A stretch of 64,000 bases of DNA from Nymphaea colorata (taxonomy: Eukaryota; Streptophyta; Magnoliopsida; Nymphaeales; Nymphaeaceae). The notes beneath the pieces are model-generated. The model was given only the letters and a program-made list of their open reading frames with translations. It was not told the origin of the DNA and did not search any database. The translations under genes and the position numbers were made by a program. Where the stretch lies: the NCBI RefSeq assembly GCF_008831285.2, contig NC_045138.2, forward strand, positions 43,765,115 through 43,829,114, written 5' to 3'. Shown piece by piece: positions 40,301 through 45,209 of this stretch. Each line of letters starts with the position of its first letter. The stretch's first letter is position 1.

Positions 40301-43300
40301 CGCTCAACACAATGGAGGAAACCGAGCCACGGAATAGGAAGTGCAGGCAAAAAAAGAAGACAATCACATATCGAAAGACAACATGCTGATCATGAAGCAG
40401 TTAACACGGGCAGCAATCCATAAGTCTGATCGGCTGGAAGAGGCAACAACAGAACTGAACGAAGACAGATTACCAGAGGCGACAGCGAAGACGCTGAGAG
40501 GAAAATCAGCGTGCAGAACAGCGGCGGAGTAGAGGAGGCGATGCAGCGAAGACGCTGAGAAGAAAATCAGCGTGCAAGGCAGCGGCGGAGCAGAGGAGAA
40601 TGGTGGAGACAGCAGGGGCGATGCAGCGTGCAGAAGCAGCGGAGAAGCAACAGTGACAGACGGCGGCGGCGGGCGGAGGTGATAGCCACGGCGGGCAGCG
40701 GCGAAGATGACTGCAACAGCGGACGGAGGCGTCGGGCGGAGAAGACAGCAACGGGCGGAGGCGTCGGGCGGAGAAGACAGCAACGGGCGGAGGCGTCGGG
40801 CGGAGAAGACAGCAACGGGCGGAGGCGTCGGGCGGAGAGGTCAGGACAAAGACTGGCAGAGGCGTCGGGTGGAGAGGTCAGCGACGGGCGGAGATGGGTG
40901 GACACGAGCGGGTGGAGGAAGCGCAGCGATGGGCGCGGTCAGGCGGCGGGCGGCGCCGCTCAATCGGCGCGCCAAGGAGGAGGAGACGGCTGCTGCTCTG
41001 ATACCATGATAAGATTAGAAAGAATAATCTTTGATTAACCTCGAAATCTGCCCTAACTCCTCTTTATATAGACTAGAGGAGAGAGAGAAGTTACAAGAGA
41101 AACATCTAAAGGAAAAGTTATTACAAAAGTACCCTCTTAAACCTAAAACTGAATATAAACACATCTTAACAAAGGCCAAGAGAGTCAAGCACCATCGGCC
41201 AACATGATGAAAAGCATAGATGAGCTAAGGGAGGCTAACATAGAACTGGAAGTTGATGCAGCGGGCGGTGTGGGCGGAGCATCATCAGCGGAGCGCGGGC
41301 AGTGGGCTGAAGACTTCAAGGCAGAACAGGCACGGGAACTAGACCTAGATCCGGTTATAGCGAGTTCGAACCCTGAGTCTAGTCCTGACCCAGTCCACGC
41401 GTGGCAAGCCTAAGGCCTAACTTAGGCAAGTTATATGGCTGAACCCGTGAGGGAGAGGTCAAACTCACTAAACATTCGAGACGTCTCGTCTCGGTCTCCT
41501 TTTATGCTTTTGCTTTATAGTTGAGTCGTTTCATTTCAGCAAGTGTCTCGGTTCTCATGTTAAGAACCGGTTTTATTTCAAGTACTTAAACTCTTTTGTA
41601 AGTCTTTTTTCATTATGCAATCAAGAATTAGAAGTTGAGTTTTTCGTGTGAATTGGTTCTTGTCTCTCTCTTCCCTTCATCGTCTTACCGCCGGTGATCG
41701 GAATCCAAAGGCTCCAACCCGTGGCTCTGGTTGAAGCAAAACAAGCTTGGAGACATTCCTCGAGGCTACCGGAATTCCTCTTGGAGTTTCTTCATCCTAC
41801 GCATAATTCCCCGACTGAATCGCCATCTTCTTACGGTGCAACTTCTTCATCCCCGGAAGGAGTTAGAGGCAGGAGAAGATAATCGGGAAGGCTTGGAGGA
41901 GAGCGACTCGTGGCTCTAGTCGCCTAGTACGCAAGCGCACGACTCCGGCTGCAAGAGAAGAGGTAGGTGCCGATAATCTCCCGGCTCCTTCCCTACTTGA
42001 GCAGAGCAGAGGACTAGTTGAAATCGTCCCTAGTAGGCCACTTGATCTCTGCTAAAAACAGAGAGAAAGAGTGCGATCGACACTAGCTCTTAGGAGACTG
42101 ATTTTCACGGTAAGAAACCGAGAGAGCTCGTCGGAATTCTGTTGGTAGACAGCCAATAAAATTTCAGCGAAATTGATCGGTTAATTCCCTTGGAAACTCG
42201 TCCACGGCAGCAGCAATCCAAACCCCACTCAGTCAAGGGATTGCTGTCGAAGAAGGAGATAGAAATTCCCCAAAAGTGAGCAAATTCGTATTCACGACTT
42301 GGCGGAATCAAACAGCCATCGGGCGGACATTGCAGGCAAATTCTGAAGCAAACCAGGGCGGGTTTCACTCTCTCGCTTATTCCAGTAGCATCGCCCTGGC
42401 CTTAGCGACATCCCCACCAAATTGCATGCAAATCCGTCCAACCATCGCGGAGAACCAGCTTTAGATAGAAACTCCGTCCCTGCTCGCCGGAATCTTGAAC
42501 GCTGCAATTTTTCAGTCCAAAACCGAGAGGCACTCAATAACTTCTGGTTTTCCCAACTTGCTCATGGTCAGTATTATTGGTTATTAAGTTAGAATTTAAT
42601 TGGCGAGGGCATTGTAGTCATTCCACCTCCTAAGCCCCTTAAAGAAAAGGAAACCAGCAGTGAGCATTACACGCAGCAGCTCCCTTTGGGGCTTCTCGCC
42701 TTAACGCTGGGAGTTACACTTCTCCCTATCACCTCTCAGCTTCAACCGTCCTCTCCACCCGCACCATCAACAGTCATCATGGAGGAGTTAAGGTACGTAT
42801 TCAATTTCCTTAGCCTCTTCACCTCCTCTTGAAACCGTCCCTAAAGCCTCACCAGCCCAAGAGTCTTACCCTCTTAACTCGCCACTTGTCTAACTCTTGA
42901 ATCCTCATCATTACCCCACTTTGAGTTATAACCCCATCTCCCCCTCGTGCATAACACCTATGCCCTCTTGTATGACCCTTTGGCTCTCCCCAAACCAAAA
43001 CCGGCACCATCTTAAGTGCTCCACTCCTCACGCCACCTTGCCTCTCATCATTAGCCTCACATTAACTCTCCACTCAATGACCTTATCCAGCCCTCACGTG
43101 AATTAAGCTCCTTTCCATCCAAGTCCCTTAGTTTCCTCCCTTGGTGTAACCCATCCTCATAACCGACCATACTCATTAAGAGCCACCTCTCATCATTAGG
43201 AGCCATCTCACCTAGCCTTAATTTCACTCTCTCGTAGGATTAACCCTCCACCATCATACGCCTGACCCTTAGTCTATCTCTAAGCCATAACCAAACCCTT

Positions 43301-45209
43301 AGCAATTAATCTCCATCTCCCGGCTCTATACAACCTAACCCAAATCGAGCCTACCTAATCCCACTCCGAGCTCACTCCTTGTTCCGGGCTCGGTTTGACC
43401 CCTTGGAGTCCATTAGCTAGGTTCACCTCCAAGGATCGCACGTGATCAAATTAGCATCTCTACTACAGCAAGTAAGTCATCTTGCAGCCTCCCTCGCTCC
43501 AACCATCTCCCGAACATCTTCCTAGGCGCCAGGGTGACCTCGGCCAGGTGGGCCGAGCCCCTGCCTCCATCCAGGCGCTCCTCCATCACTTTGCTGTCTC
43601 TCTTGGCCGACCGAGGCCTGCAGCAGCCGTACACCATCCATTTCTGTTGTCGTGATCCTCTATCACTCTTGCCAGCTCTTACTAGAAGACCAGGCGTCCT
43701 AGACCAGGCGGGTCTAGCCTCCACTCCACCTCCTTGCTGTGATATCCGAGAGTGGCTAAGCCACTGGTTTTCTCTCGGATCCTATTGCTGTTTAAGTCGA
43801 TCTCTCATCGGCTAGGTAACTTCTAAACATCCTATAGAACGGGGATATTGGGTGCATTTGCTTTCTAAGCCAGGCTCTAGCCATTTGCTACTGTCGGTAG
43901 TCCCTCCAAGGCACCTTGCCAAGGACACGACTGCGAGTAGCTAGACCACCAACGGGAAAGGGCATGGTTTGGCCGTTCTTAGGGATTGTATGCATGGTTT
44001 GGGAACGAATGATGAGTGAGTTGTGAGAGTTAAATCTGTATCGCTCGCGTTTGTACTAGCCTTAATCCCCTCAGTGTTGTAATAGGATTAAAGACTTGGG
44101 ATAAGGAAAACATACTTGTATCTTATACCCAGGGTACTATTAAGCCGGGGTTGCTGTCCGGCGGGAAAAGTTTTGTAAATATAATTTGCTTAAGTGTGGA
44201 CTTTAGGCTCCCGCGAGTTGATCCTGGACTTGGGATCTATTCTCGGGCGTAGAAATCGCTAGCCGGGTCTAGGTTCCCACCAGGTGGCAACGACAAAGCA
44301 CACATCCCAGCCCTAATTTTATTAATTTAACAACTTTACACCAATGGCTAAAATATAATTACAGAGCAAGAATATTACAGATCTGGATGTATGTTTTAAC
44401 ACTCTCGTAGTTAAATCATCACAAGAAAGCAAAAGGTAGCCTTGAGTGCAAAAGTCTCTGAGATTCAAGTATGCACAACATCAAGGAGAGGCAAAGTAGA
44501 AATGGAATTGGAGAATCAGGAAGGGAAAAGTTTCTGATTGGAAGAAAGAAGCTTTAGATCTCTTTGGGCATATTGTTTGGAAGAACTTCACAACTTGGCT
44601 CAGGTGCCATGAAAGAATTTGGATATTGAACTTGATAATGCCACCAAAAGTTAAATTTTTGCAGAGAATAGAGGGAGAAAGAGGTGCACAAAGAGAGGGG
44701 GTTGGCGATTTCAATGATAGACTTCATAACGCTAATTCATTAATGGAATCTGTATATAATTTACTTGGGCAAAAACGTGCCTAGGATATAAGATGATTGA
44801 TAATATTGTAGTTCAGCACATGTTTATTAAGTGCCATTACATTTTAAATGAGTTTAGATCTGCACAAAACAAAGCATGTTTCATCCATCACCATGTCTTG
44901 CCATACCCTTTTGACATGTCCAGTGAGCAGCACAATGGCCTGACTGCATTCCAGGGTGCCAAAATAAAGGTGGACTATATCTGTCTATCACCATGGATGT
45001 ATATGCATGTACTGGGTAGTATTTTTTGTCTTGGATTTAATGTTTCTTACGGCCATGTCTGTATCATTACGGAAACTTTGAATAACCATTCAACTGATAT
45101 GAAATTGGTGTTGCAGGAAGTTGATATTAGTTCTCATTATAGAAACTATAGTGCAAGTACGCGACGCTCCCTGGAAGCATGGTCTGGTAGTCAACTTGAT
45201 TTAGGTCTT
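4815..45209 (+). CDS. DExH-box ATP-dependent RNA helicase, DExH1-like (3' part beyond window)
   Basis: Nine exons join in frame with GT-AG introns at every boundary and give 481 codons. Residues 1-36 are rich in RG/GG and are followed by [13 protein letters not shown], the signature I know from Arabidopsis DExH1 (At2g35920). The first RecA domain is complete: motif [10 protein letters not shown] at 244-252, motif Ia TQPRR at 276-280, motif Ib TTG at about 322-324, motif II DEIH at 345-348 and motif III SAT at 377-379. The family uses ATP to unwind or remodel RNA, and animal relatives include DHX36. Arabidopsis DExH1 is around 1000 residues, so more than half of the protein, including the second RecA domain, should lie past 64000. 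Introns 1-8 measure 562, 7867, 70, 293, 1302, 9728, 93 and 19037 bp; intron 9 exceeds 18.7 kb. All splice sites and catalytic motifs look intact, so a working gene is likely. Confidence 0.9.
5536..5681 (+). CDS. DExH1-like helicase exon 2
   Basis: Acceptor TTTTTCAG|GTCGAA and donor TTTACTT|GTAAG. The exon encodes [11 protein letters not shown] through the EKEIIAKRN and [13 protein letters not shown] conserved N-terminal block. It ends after two bases of codon 102, which exon 3 completes as phenylalanine to give the family sequence LYFHAYNKG across the 7.9-kb intron. Confidence 0.9.
5682..7232. other. Intron 2, left part
   Basis: The start of a 7867-bp intron. Bases 5682-6290 are T-rich intron sequence with no recognised element. 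Bases 6290-7010 look like old repeat DNA, but I could not assign a class. From about 7015 it resembles gypsy gag sequence. Confidence 0.5.
7015..10400 (+). pseudogene. Ty3/gypsy gag-protease remnant split by a solo LTR
   Basis: Just left of the solo LTR (near 7165-7227) the plus strand encodes a stretch ending [19 protein letters not shown]. Right of it, about 10260-10370, it encodes [16 protein letters not shown] followed by a motif ending NFVSKQHA. This is the order seen in plant gypsy polyproteins: the end of gag, then a linker, then a retroviral-type aspartic protease with a DTGATHNF-like active site. The active site is destroyed (TDARQNF) and stops are frequent, so it is dead. Lineage is not assigned. 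Confidence 0.5.
7233..10238 (+). mobile_element. Solo LTR, about 3 kb, TGTCACACCCC family, copy 1
   Basis: 3006 bp starting TGTCACACCCC and ending GGGCGTTACA, bounded by a perfect 5-bp target duplication ATGTC (7228-7232 and 10239-10243). TG...CA ends with a 5-bp duplication and no internal coding region fit a solo LTR left by recombination of a long-LTR retrotransposon; the length suggests Ty3/gypsy. It shares block-by-block sequence with 19118-22161 and 28487-31450, including GAAGGCTTAGCCTTCG near 7585, CCTTGCTCACCCC near 9454, and a GAGAGAGG-rich tract toward the 3' end. The open frames inside are composition artefacts. It sits in the same direction as the helicase gene. Confidence 0.85.
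10640..11612 (-). mobile_element. Decayed minus-strand gypsy-like fragment with primer-binding site and LTR edge
   Basis: On the minus strand 10642-11007 is open and encodes a gag-like N-terminal segment ([17 protein letters not shown]). Just beyond, at about 11081-11091, the complement of TGGTACTAGAG resembles the TGGTATCAGAG primer-binding site for initiator tRNA-Met. An LTR starting TGATGCATGTC would then begin near 11095 and continue under the hAT elements to the right. The outer boundary was not found. Confidence 0.35.
11613..12826. mobile_element. Non-autonomous hAT element, outer, with TAGGGCTGTT ends
   Basis: Bounded by a perfect 8-bp duplication CTCAAGCC (11605-11612 and 12827-12834) with perfect 10-bp inverted ends TAGGGCTGTT / AACAGCCCTA. 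Subterminal parts carry repeated GAGCTCGA/TCGAGTT-type motifs (for example 11635-11670 and 12645-12815). A second hAT element, 11681-12425, is inserted in it; without that the element is about 461 bp. No transposase is present. Confidence 0.85.
11681..12425. mobile_element. Non-autonomous hAT element, inner, with CGTATCG palindromes
   Basis: 745 bp bounded by a perfect 8-bp duplication TTTTAGAC (11673-11680 and 12426-12433). The ends begin CAATGTTTTCCG on the left and CAATGTTATAAAAG on the right, complementary strand. The left 170 bp is packed with CGTATCGTACGATACG-like palindromes, and the right end has GATACGCTACG motifs. Such subterminal clusters are where hAT transposases are known to bind. 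The middle is AT-rich and non-coding. Confidence 0.82.
12835..13548. other. Intron 2, right part
   Basis: Bases 12835-13140 are GC-rich repeat-like DNA, probably part of the dead gypsy LTR that starts near 11095. Bases 13140-13548 are ordinary T-rich intron leading to the acceptor at 13547-13548. The open frame starting at 13514 begins inside the intron. Confidence 0.45.
13549..13648 (+). CDS. DExH1-like helicase exon 3
   Basis: Acceptor GGAAG|C and donor AAAGAG|GTAAAG. The first base completes phenylalanine 102, followed by [17 protein letters not shown] and a stretch ending [12 protein letters not shown], which matches the conserved plant N-terminal region closely. Confidence 0.9.
13719..13931 (+). 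CDS. DExH1-like helicase exon 4
   Basis: Acceptor TTTGCAG|ATTAAC and donor CTGAAG|GTTTGC; 71 codons (136-206). It begins [18 protein letters not shown] and is then serine/threonine-rich and low in conservation, the expected linker before the helicase core. The preceding intron is only 70 bp. Confidence 0.9.
14225..14320 (+). CDS. DExH1-like helicase exon 5
   Basis: Acceptor CACTCAG|GCAGCC and donor AACCAG|GTCAGT; 32 codons (207-238). It encodes the segment just before the ATP site ([19 protein letters not shown], ending AANQ), corresponding to the KAFREKLPAFK...QNQ region of the Arabidopsis protein. The Q of its last codon is the family's Q-motif-side position leading into VLVVSGETG in exon 6. 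Confidence 0.9.
14321..15622. other. Intron 5
   Basis: 1302 bp, with a microsatellite at 14944-15040. No mobile-element ends or coding features were recognised. Confidence 0.6.
14944..15040. repeat. (AAAT)n followed by (AT)n microsatellite
   Basis: About eight AAAT units are followed by more than 30 AT dinucleotides, inside intron 5. Confidence 0.95.
15623..15898 (+). CDS. DExH1-like helicase exon 6 (Walker A)
   Basis: Acceptor TTCTGCAG|GTCCTA and donor CGCCTA|GTAATA; 92 codons (239-330). It carries motif [10 protein letters not shown] (ATP phosphate binding), QLPQFILE, motif Ia [24 protein letters not shown] and the TTGVLLRRL motif. These are the core residues of DEAH/DExH helicases and none is altered. 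Confidence 0.93.
15899..16239. other. Intron 6, left edge
   Basis: Begins with a CT microsatellite just after the donor. Bases 16097-16239 (ATGCAGATGTAACGTGG and flanks) look like a fragment of another copia LTR, left of the main copia LTR. Confidence 0.35.
16240..16504 (-). repeat. Copia A 3' LTR
   Basis: Runs from TGTTGCGAGAGAG to the TTAAACA next to the polypurine tract. It shares GAAAACTGCACGATCTAA and the following 100 bases with 24203-24291. Most of its left half is a GA microsatellite (16245-16335) much longer than in the other LTR. Confidence 0.7.
16245..16335. repeat. (GA)n microsatellite
   Basis: About 90 bp of nearly uninterrupted GA dinucleotides inside the copia A 3' LTR. The equivalent part of the 5' LTR (24155-24202) is about half as long. 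Confidence 0.95.
16505..16515 (-). other. Copia A polypurine tract
   Basis: Reads CTTGAGGGGGAG on the minus strand directly inside the 3' LTR, the primer for plus-strand DNA synthesis. The same CTTGAGGGG-type motif occurs in copia B, E and F. Confidence 0.75.
16512..23473 (-). pseudogene. Copia A gag-pol polyprotein, broken
   Basis: The minus strand carries the copia domains in order. Gag starts near 23458 ([14 protein letters not shown]). A protease DSGA site lies near 22680. Integrase is at about 18220-19117, with [11 protein letters not shown] near 18810. Reverse transcriptase is at 17195-17779, with [13 protein letters not shown] and VVYVDDFVL. RNase H is at 16512-17174, with AYSDADYAG and [10 protein letters not shown]. 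At least six frame breaks or stops separate these blocks and the solo LTR interrupts integrase, so no working polyprotein can be made. It resembles copia B (similar gag and [14 protein letters not shown] end) but is much older. Confidence 0.85.
19118..22161 (+). mobile_element. Solo LTR, about 3 kb, TGTCACACCCC family, copy 2
   Basis: 3044 bp from TGTCACACCCC to GAGCGTTACA with a perfect 5-bp duplication CTGAC (19113-19117 and 22162-22166). It closely resembles 7233-10238 over its length, for example the TGGGTGCAACACAGGCACG block present in both (7872 and 19778). It lies inside copia A integrase, so it is younger than copia A. No coding region for its own proteins is present. Confidence 0.87.
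24137..24147 (-). other. Copia A primer-binding site
   Basis: Minus-strand TGGTATCAGAG, complementary to the 3' end of initiator tRNA-Met, immediately inside the 5' LTR. Confidence 0.8.
24148..24291 (-). repeat. Copia A 5' LTR, truncated
   Basis: Matches the 3' LTR from TGTTGC through AACAACTATTAAT and then breaks off. The outer part of the LTR, with its promoter, is missing or replaced. Confidence 0.7.
24292..25626. other. Intron 6, right part
   Basis: T-rich intron sequence up to the acceptor at 25625-25626. No element ends or genes recognised. Confidence 0.5.
25627..25830 (+). CDS. DExH1-like helicase exon 7 (DEIH box)
   Basis: Acceptor GCAACAG|GTTCAG and donor ATACCG|GTGGCT; 68 codons (331-398). 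It encodes [12 protein letters not shown], with the catalytic DEIH of motif II, then [20 protein letters not shown] and motif III in [18 protein letters not shown]. It is nearly identical to the plant family. It reads directly on from exon 6 across a 9.7-kb intron. Confidence 0.93.
25924..26079 (+). CDS. DExH1-like helicase exon 8
   Basis: Acceptor CCTTAG|GGCTTC and donor TTTGAG|GTATTA; 52 codons (399-450). It starts [20 protein letters not shown], followed by a charged, less conserved stretch ending DPVTDLFE. The intron before it is only 93 bp. Confidence 0.92.
26080..27015. other. Intron 8, left part
   Basis: The first part of a 19037-bp intron. Near 26480-26670 there is a region with repeated AAACGTGTCTTTTTT and TTTTTCGCG motifs that could be the end of an old DNA transposon, but I could not define borders. 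Confidence 0.4.
27016..27816. mobile_element. Non-autonomous hAT element of the CTATGTCAC family, copy 2
   Basis: 801 bp bounded by a perfect 8-bp duplication CTTTTAAG (27008-27015 and 27817-27824). The ends are CTATGTGACACGGATACG and, from the other strand, CTATGTCACACGGATACG, with one mismatch in 18. The right subterminal region repeats ACCCGTACCCATAGGAT three times. The centre (27175-27350) looks gene-like: an ATG, 19 codons, a GTAAGTG donor and pyrimidine-rich intron-like sequence. It may be a captured gene fragment. No transposase is present. Confidence 0.9.
27211..27267 (+). pseudogene. Possible captured first exon inside a hAT element
   Basis: The ATG opens 19 codons ([19 protein letters not shown]) ending exactly at a strong GTAAGTG splice donor and preceded by a GC-balanced leader. 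It lies inside the hAT element 27016-27816. The parent gene was not recognised and no second exon was identified, so this is an inference from local structure. Confidence 0.35.
27825..28486. other. Intron 8 segment between the hAT element and solo LTR 3
   Basis: AT-rich. Two copies of a roughly 60-bp segment, each with CATAAGAAGTT and ACTTGCCACAAGCAACA, lie near 28239-28297 and 28340-28402. A CA microsatellite is at 28457-28473. Confidence 0.55.
28487..31450 (+). mobile_element. Solo LTR, about 3 kb, TGTCACACCCC family, copy 3
   Basis: 2964 bp from TGTCACACCCC to AAGCGTTACA with a perfect 5-bp duplication GAGGG (28482-28486 and 31451-31455). It has the same block order as copies 1 and 2, including CCTTGCTCACCCC near 30703. 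It lies only 7 bp outside the target duplication of copia C. Same orientation as the other two copies and the host gene. Confidence 0.87.
31463..31771 (-). repeat. Copia C 3' LTR
   Basis: Shares AACTTTACACCAATG and flanking sequence with 44288-44401, and the GTGCTGAATGGTTTGG region with 35791-35886, but carries about 100 bp that the 5' LTR lacks and many substitutions, so the insertion is old. Confidence 0.7.
32048..35700 (-). pseudogene. Copia C gag-pol fragments
   Basis: Minus-strand fragments: a gag piece at 35506-35700 ([16 protein letters not shown]), integrase at 33873-34199 ([36 protein letters not shown]), and an RNase H piece at 32048-32236 (GYCVFVGNN). Reverse transcriptase between them is recognisable only as broken codons. 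A region at about 34621-35347, starting GGGCGTGTTTGTCGAGC, has no copia similarity and may be a further DNA-transposon insertion. Non-functional. Confidence 0.7.
34621..35347. mobile_element. Possible small DNA transposon inside copia C
   Basis: The left edge GGGCGTGTTTGTCGAGC and the complement of the right edge (AGTGTTTGTTGAATG) share GTGTTTGTYGA, consistent with short inverted ends. No target duplication was confirmed. Inside there is only short open sequence. Confidence 0.25.
35780..35790 (-). other. Copia C primer-binding site
   Basis: Minus-strand TGGTATCAGAG next to the 5' LTR, complementary to initiator tRNA-Met. Confidence 0.7.
35791..35886 (-). repeat. Copia C 5' LTR, first piece
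   Basis: The inner part of the right LTR; the outer part resumes at 44288-44401 after the nested solo LTR. Confidence 0.65.
35945..36109 (-). repeat. Copia B 3' LTR
   Basis: 165 bp, unusually short for copia, from TGATAAGATTAG to CATCTTAACA on the plus strand; appears identical to 41007-41171. Confidence 0.93.
36110..36120 (-). other. Copia B polypurine tract
   Basis: Reads CTTGAGGGGGAG on the minus strand immediately inside the 3' LTR. Confidence 0.8.
36146..40261 (-). CDS. Copia B gag-pol polyprotein, 1371 codons
   Basis: A single frame holds all copia domains. Gag starts at [11 protein letters not shown]. The CCHC zinc knuckle [15 protein letters not shown] is at about residues 238-252. 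The protease site DSGAST is near 332. The integrase N-terminal HHCC region ends [14 protein letters not shown] (about 500), followed by the catalytic part with [15 protein letters not shown] and [13 protein letters not shown]. Reverse transcriptase has [13 protein letters not shown] and [11 protein letters not shown] (about 1071). RNase H has DADYAG (about 1235), [12 protein letters not shown] and [13 protein letters not shown]. The last 25 or so residues leave the family sequence: the usual TADIFTKAL tail is present in another frame near 36140-36210, so a small deletion and frameshift changed the C-terminus. The core is otherwise unbroken; whether RNase H still works is unclear. Confidence 0.92.
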   Translation of the reverse strand: MSSGEMKSSPFSSFITKMDGGNYEMWAMQVKRTLIAHEKEHLILEPEPVQKVGKYTTWFKDNSLVMVWIVGTLTQDIANEVLHKESAKDMWDSLAATYSQARNETRIMQLHHDIHQMRQDGRPLHTYYSSLKSMFERLNSYFPACKCEQQKAYRDMLMVGVFLSGLDSVYESAKNQMLTSPSIPPIDEAYSRLSRIPIPSSTVLDTTSAMLATRGRGGSLFARGRGYRGRGNTPSRPVCQFCHRIGHTVDKCWQKHGRPAVANQTVFTDSPEQPKTQHPVSSSELRADDIISQLRHLIGDRPQQAPDPTTSTITTAASASSSGMYSDTTDWLIDSGASTHLCGDKAQFTSYVPTPPGRSVILADGKYSPVVGLGEVQLTSSLPLQHVLHAPEFPHSLLSISQITRDLNCRAIFDSSSLVFQDILTGRVIGSGREQGGLYRLVHPFPFAGSTSAGSSSSSAYTWHLRFGHLPFQKLLHVLPQLSPKSSFQCESCQLGKHHRSSFPPRPSRSSHSVFELLHFDVWGPSRTPALQGHRYYLVAVDDYSRVSWVFLMKHKSEVGHVIKNFINEILTQFDTCVKIVRSDNALEFCASSLEQFFRDKGIIHQTSCAYTSQQNGVAERKHRHILDVARTIIIHSHVPHSYWGDAVLTACYLINRMPSSVLGDLIPISVLFPDRDLFSVPPRVFGCVAFVQLLGPGRDKLSPRAIKTIFVGYSRTQKGYRCYDPSTRRYYVSADVTFFESTSFFSPNGTQLRAPALNDEVQFPLPLMSCPNPVDPRFGAVYHRRTKPAAPVQCAPVPSPSTPKVIPDTNSTDNVLCNDDIGVCHEHVPAPNELDVPIAQRKGKRSCTLHPISGHLSMDRLTPMYRQFVKGLSAIALPQNPMDALSDPKWAAAMQEEMDALQSRGTWTLVTPSVDAAIVGCRWVFTIKYRADGSIDRYKARLVAKGYTQTYGVDYYDTFSPVARHASLRILLAVAVSKNWSLSQLDVKNAFLYGDLHEEVYMQQPPGFVAEGECQKVCRLRKAIYGLKQSPRAWFQKLSENIENEGFRRSSADHSLFVKKTSTGTVIVLVYVDDIIVTGDDDQGISNIKDVLGQHFVTKDLGELRYFLGIEFARNQKGLIMCQRKYVTDVLQETGMLGCRPASTPMDINTRLYDDDTEDVDARQYRGIVGKLLYITVTRPDIAYAVSRVSQFMDKPKKVHWDAAMMILRYLKNSPGTGLFFQNGTSLTISVYVDADYAGCPSDRKSTTGFCVFIGSNLVTWKSKKQTVVARSSAESEYRAMAQGTAEVMWVRSLMLDLTVEVPLPMQLLCDNKAALFIANNPAFHERTKHVEVDCHYTRDMIQKGFVSSKRLISLLRLLQGDHSKAAVPS
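40483..40602. repeat. 60-bp tandem duplication in the copia B leader
   Basis: CAGCGAAGACGCTGAGA recurs at 40483 and 40543, with most of each 60-bp unit conserved. It lies between primer-binding site and gag. Confidence 0.8.
40729..40840. repeat. 32-bp GC-rich tandem repeat in the copia B leader
   Basis: Units beginning GAAGACAGCAACGGGCGGAG start at 40741, 40773 and 40805, with weaker copies continuing to about 40895. They fall in the untranslated leader of the retrotransposon RNA, where dimerisation or packaging signals often lie. Confidence 0.9.
40996..41006 (-). other. Copia B primer-binding site
   Basis: Minus-strand TGGTATCAGAG abuts the 5' LTR with no spacer; initiator tRNA-Met type. 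Confidence 0.85.
41007..41171 (-). repeat. Copia B 5' LTR
   Basis: 165 bp, appears identical to 35945-36109. Contains the likely promoter. Confidence 0.93.
41062..41071 (-). promoter_or_regulatory. Copia B LTR TATA box
   Basis: CTATATAAAG on the minus strand inside the 5' LTR, in the right direction to drive the element. Confidence 0.6.
44288..44401 (-). repeat. Copia C 5' LTR, second piece
   Basis: Continues the LTR interrupted at 35886 and ends GTTTTAACA just before the duplication CTCTC. Confidence 0.65.
44407..45116. other. Intron 8, right end
   Basis: Intron DNA between copia C and the acceptor TGTTGCAG at 45109-45116. No gene or element recognised. Confidence 0.5.
45117..45209 (+). 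CDS. DExH1-like helicase exon 9
   Basis: Acceptor GTTGCAG|GAAGTT and donor GGTCTT|GTAAGT; 31 codons (451-481). It encodes [19 protein letters not shown] and [12 protein letters not shown], the segment that leads to the second RecA domain. It matches DIDINSHYKSYSSATRNSLEAWS of the Arabidopsis protein in order and spacing. The following exon should begin with the VEATIEHIC-type sequence, but none was found up to 64000. Confidence 0.92.

Larger units (their letters stand above)
35945..41171 (-). mobile_element. Copia B: young, structurally complete antisense Ty1/copia element
   Basis: 5227 bp with a perfect 5-bp duplication AAGGC (35940-35944 and 41172-41176). The two 165-bp LTRs appear identical base for base on reading. 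The primer-binding site, a 734-bp GC-rich leader, one long ORF and the polypurine tract are all in place. LTR identity means a very recent insertion. It is the innermost layer of the nest copia C, solo LTR D, copia B. Confidence 0.93.
35887..44282. mobile_element. Solo LTR D, interrupted by copia B
   Basis: Starts TGATGCAGACC, ends GGTTCCCACCA and is bounded by a perfect 5-bp duplication GGTGG (35882-35886 and 44283-44287) inside the copia C LTR. Removing copia B and one target copy leaves about 3164 bp. No terminal direct repeats and no polymerase domains were seen, so a long solo LTR, probably gypsy, is the simplest reading. The short open frames at 41204-44000 are not genes I recognise. 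Confidence 0.72.
31463..44401 (-). mobile_element. Copia C: old antisense Ty1/copia element, host of two nested insertions
   Basis: Bounded by a perfect 5-bp duplication CTCTC (31458-31462 and 44402-44406). The left LTR is 31463-31771. The right LTR is split into 35791-35886 and 44288-44401 by the solo LTR 35887-44282. The primer-binding site lies at 35780-35790. Without insertions the element is about 4.5 kb. Internal coding sequence survives only as fragments. It is the oldest layer of a three-level nest. Confidence 0.78.

Noticed and set aside
41366-41380. GTTCGAACCC, resembling a tRNA B box
   Set aside because: No A box, acceptor stem or cloverleaf can be built around it; it lies in solo LTR D.
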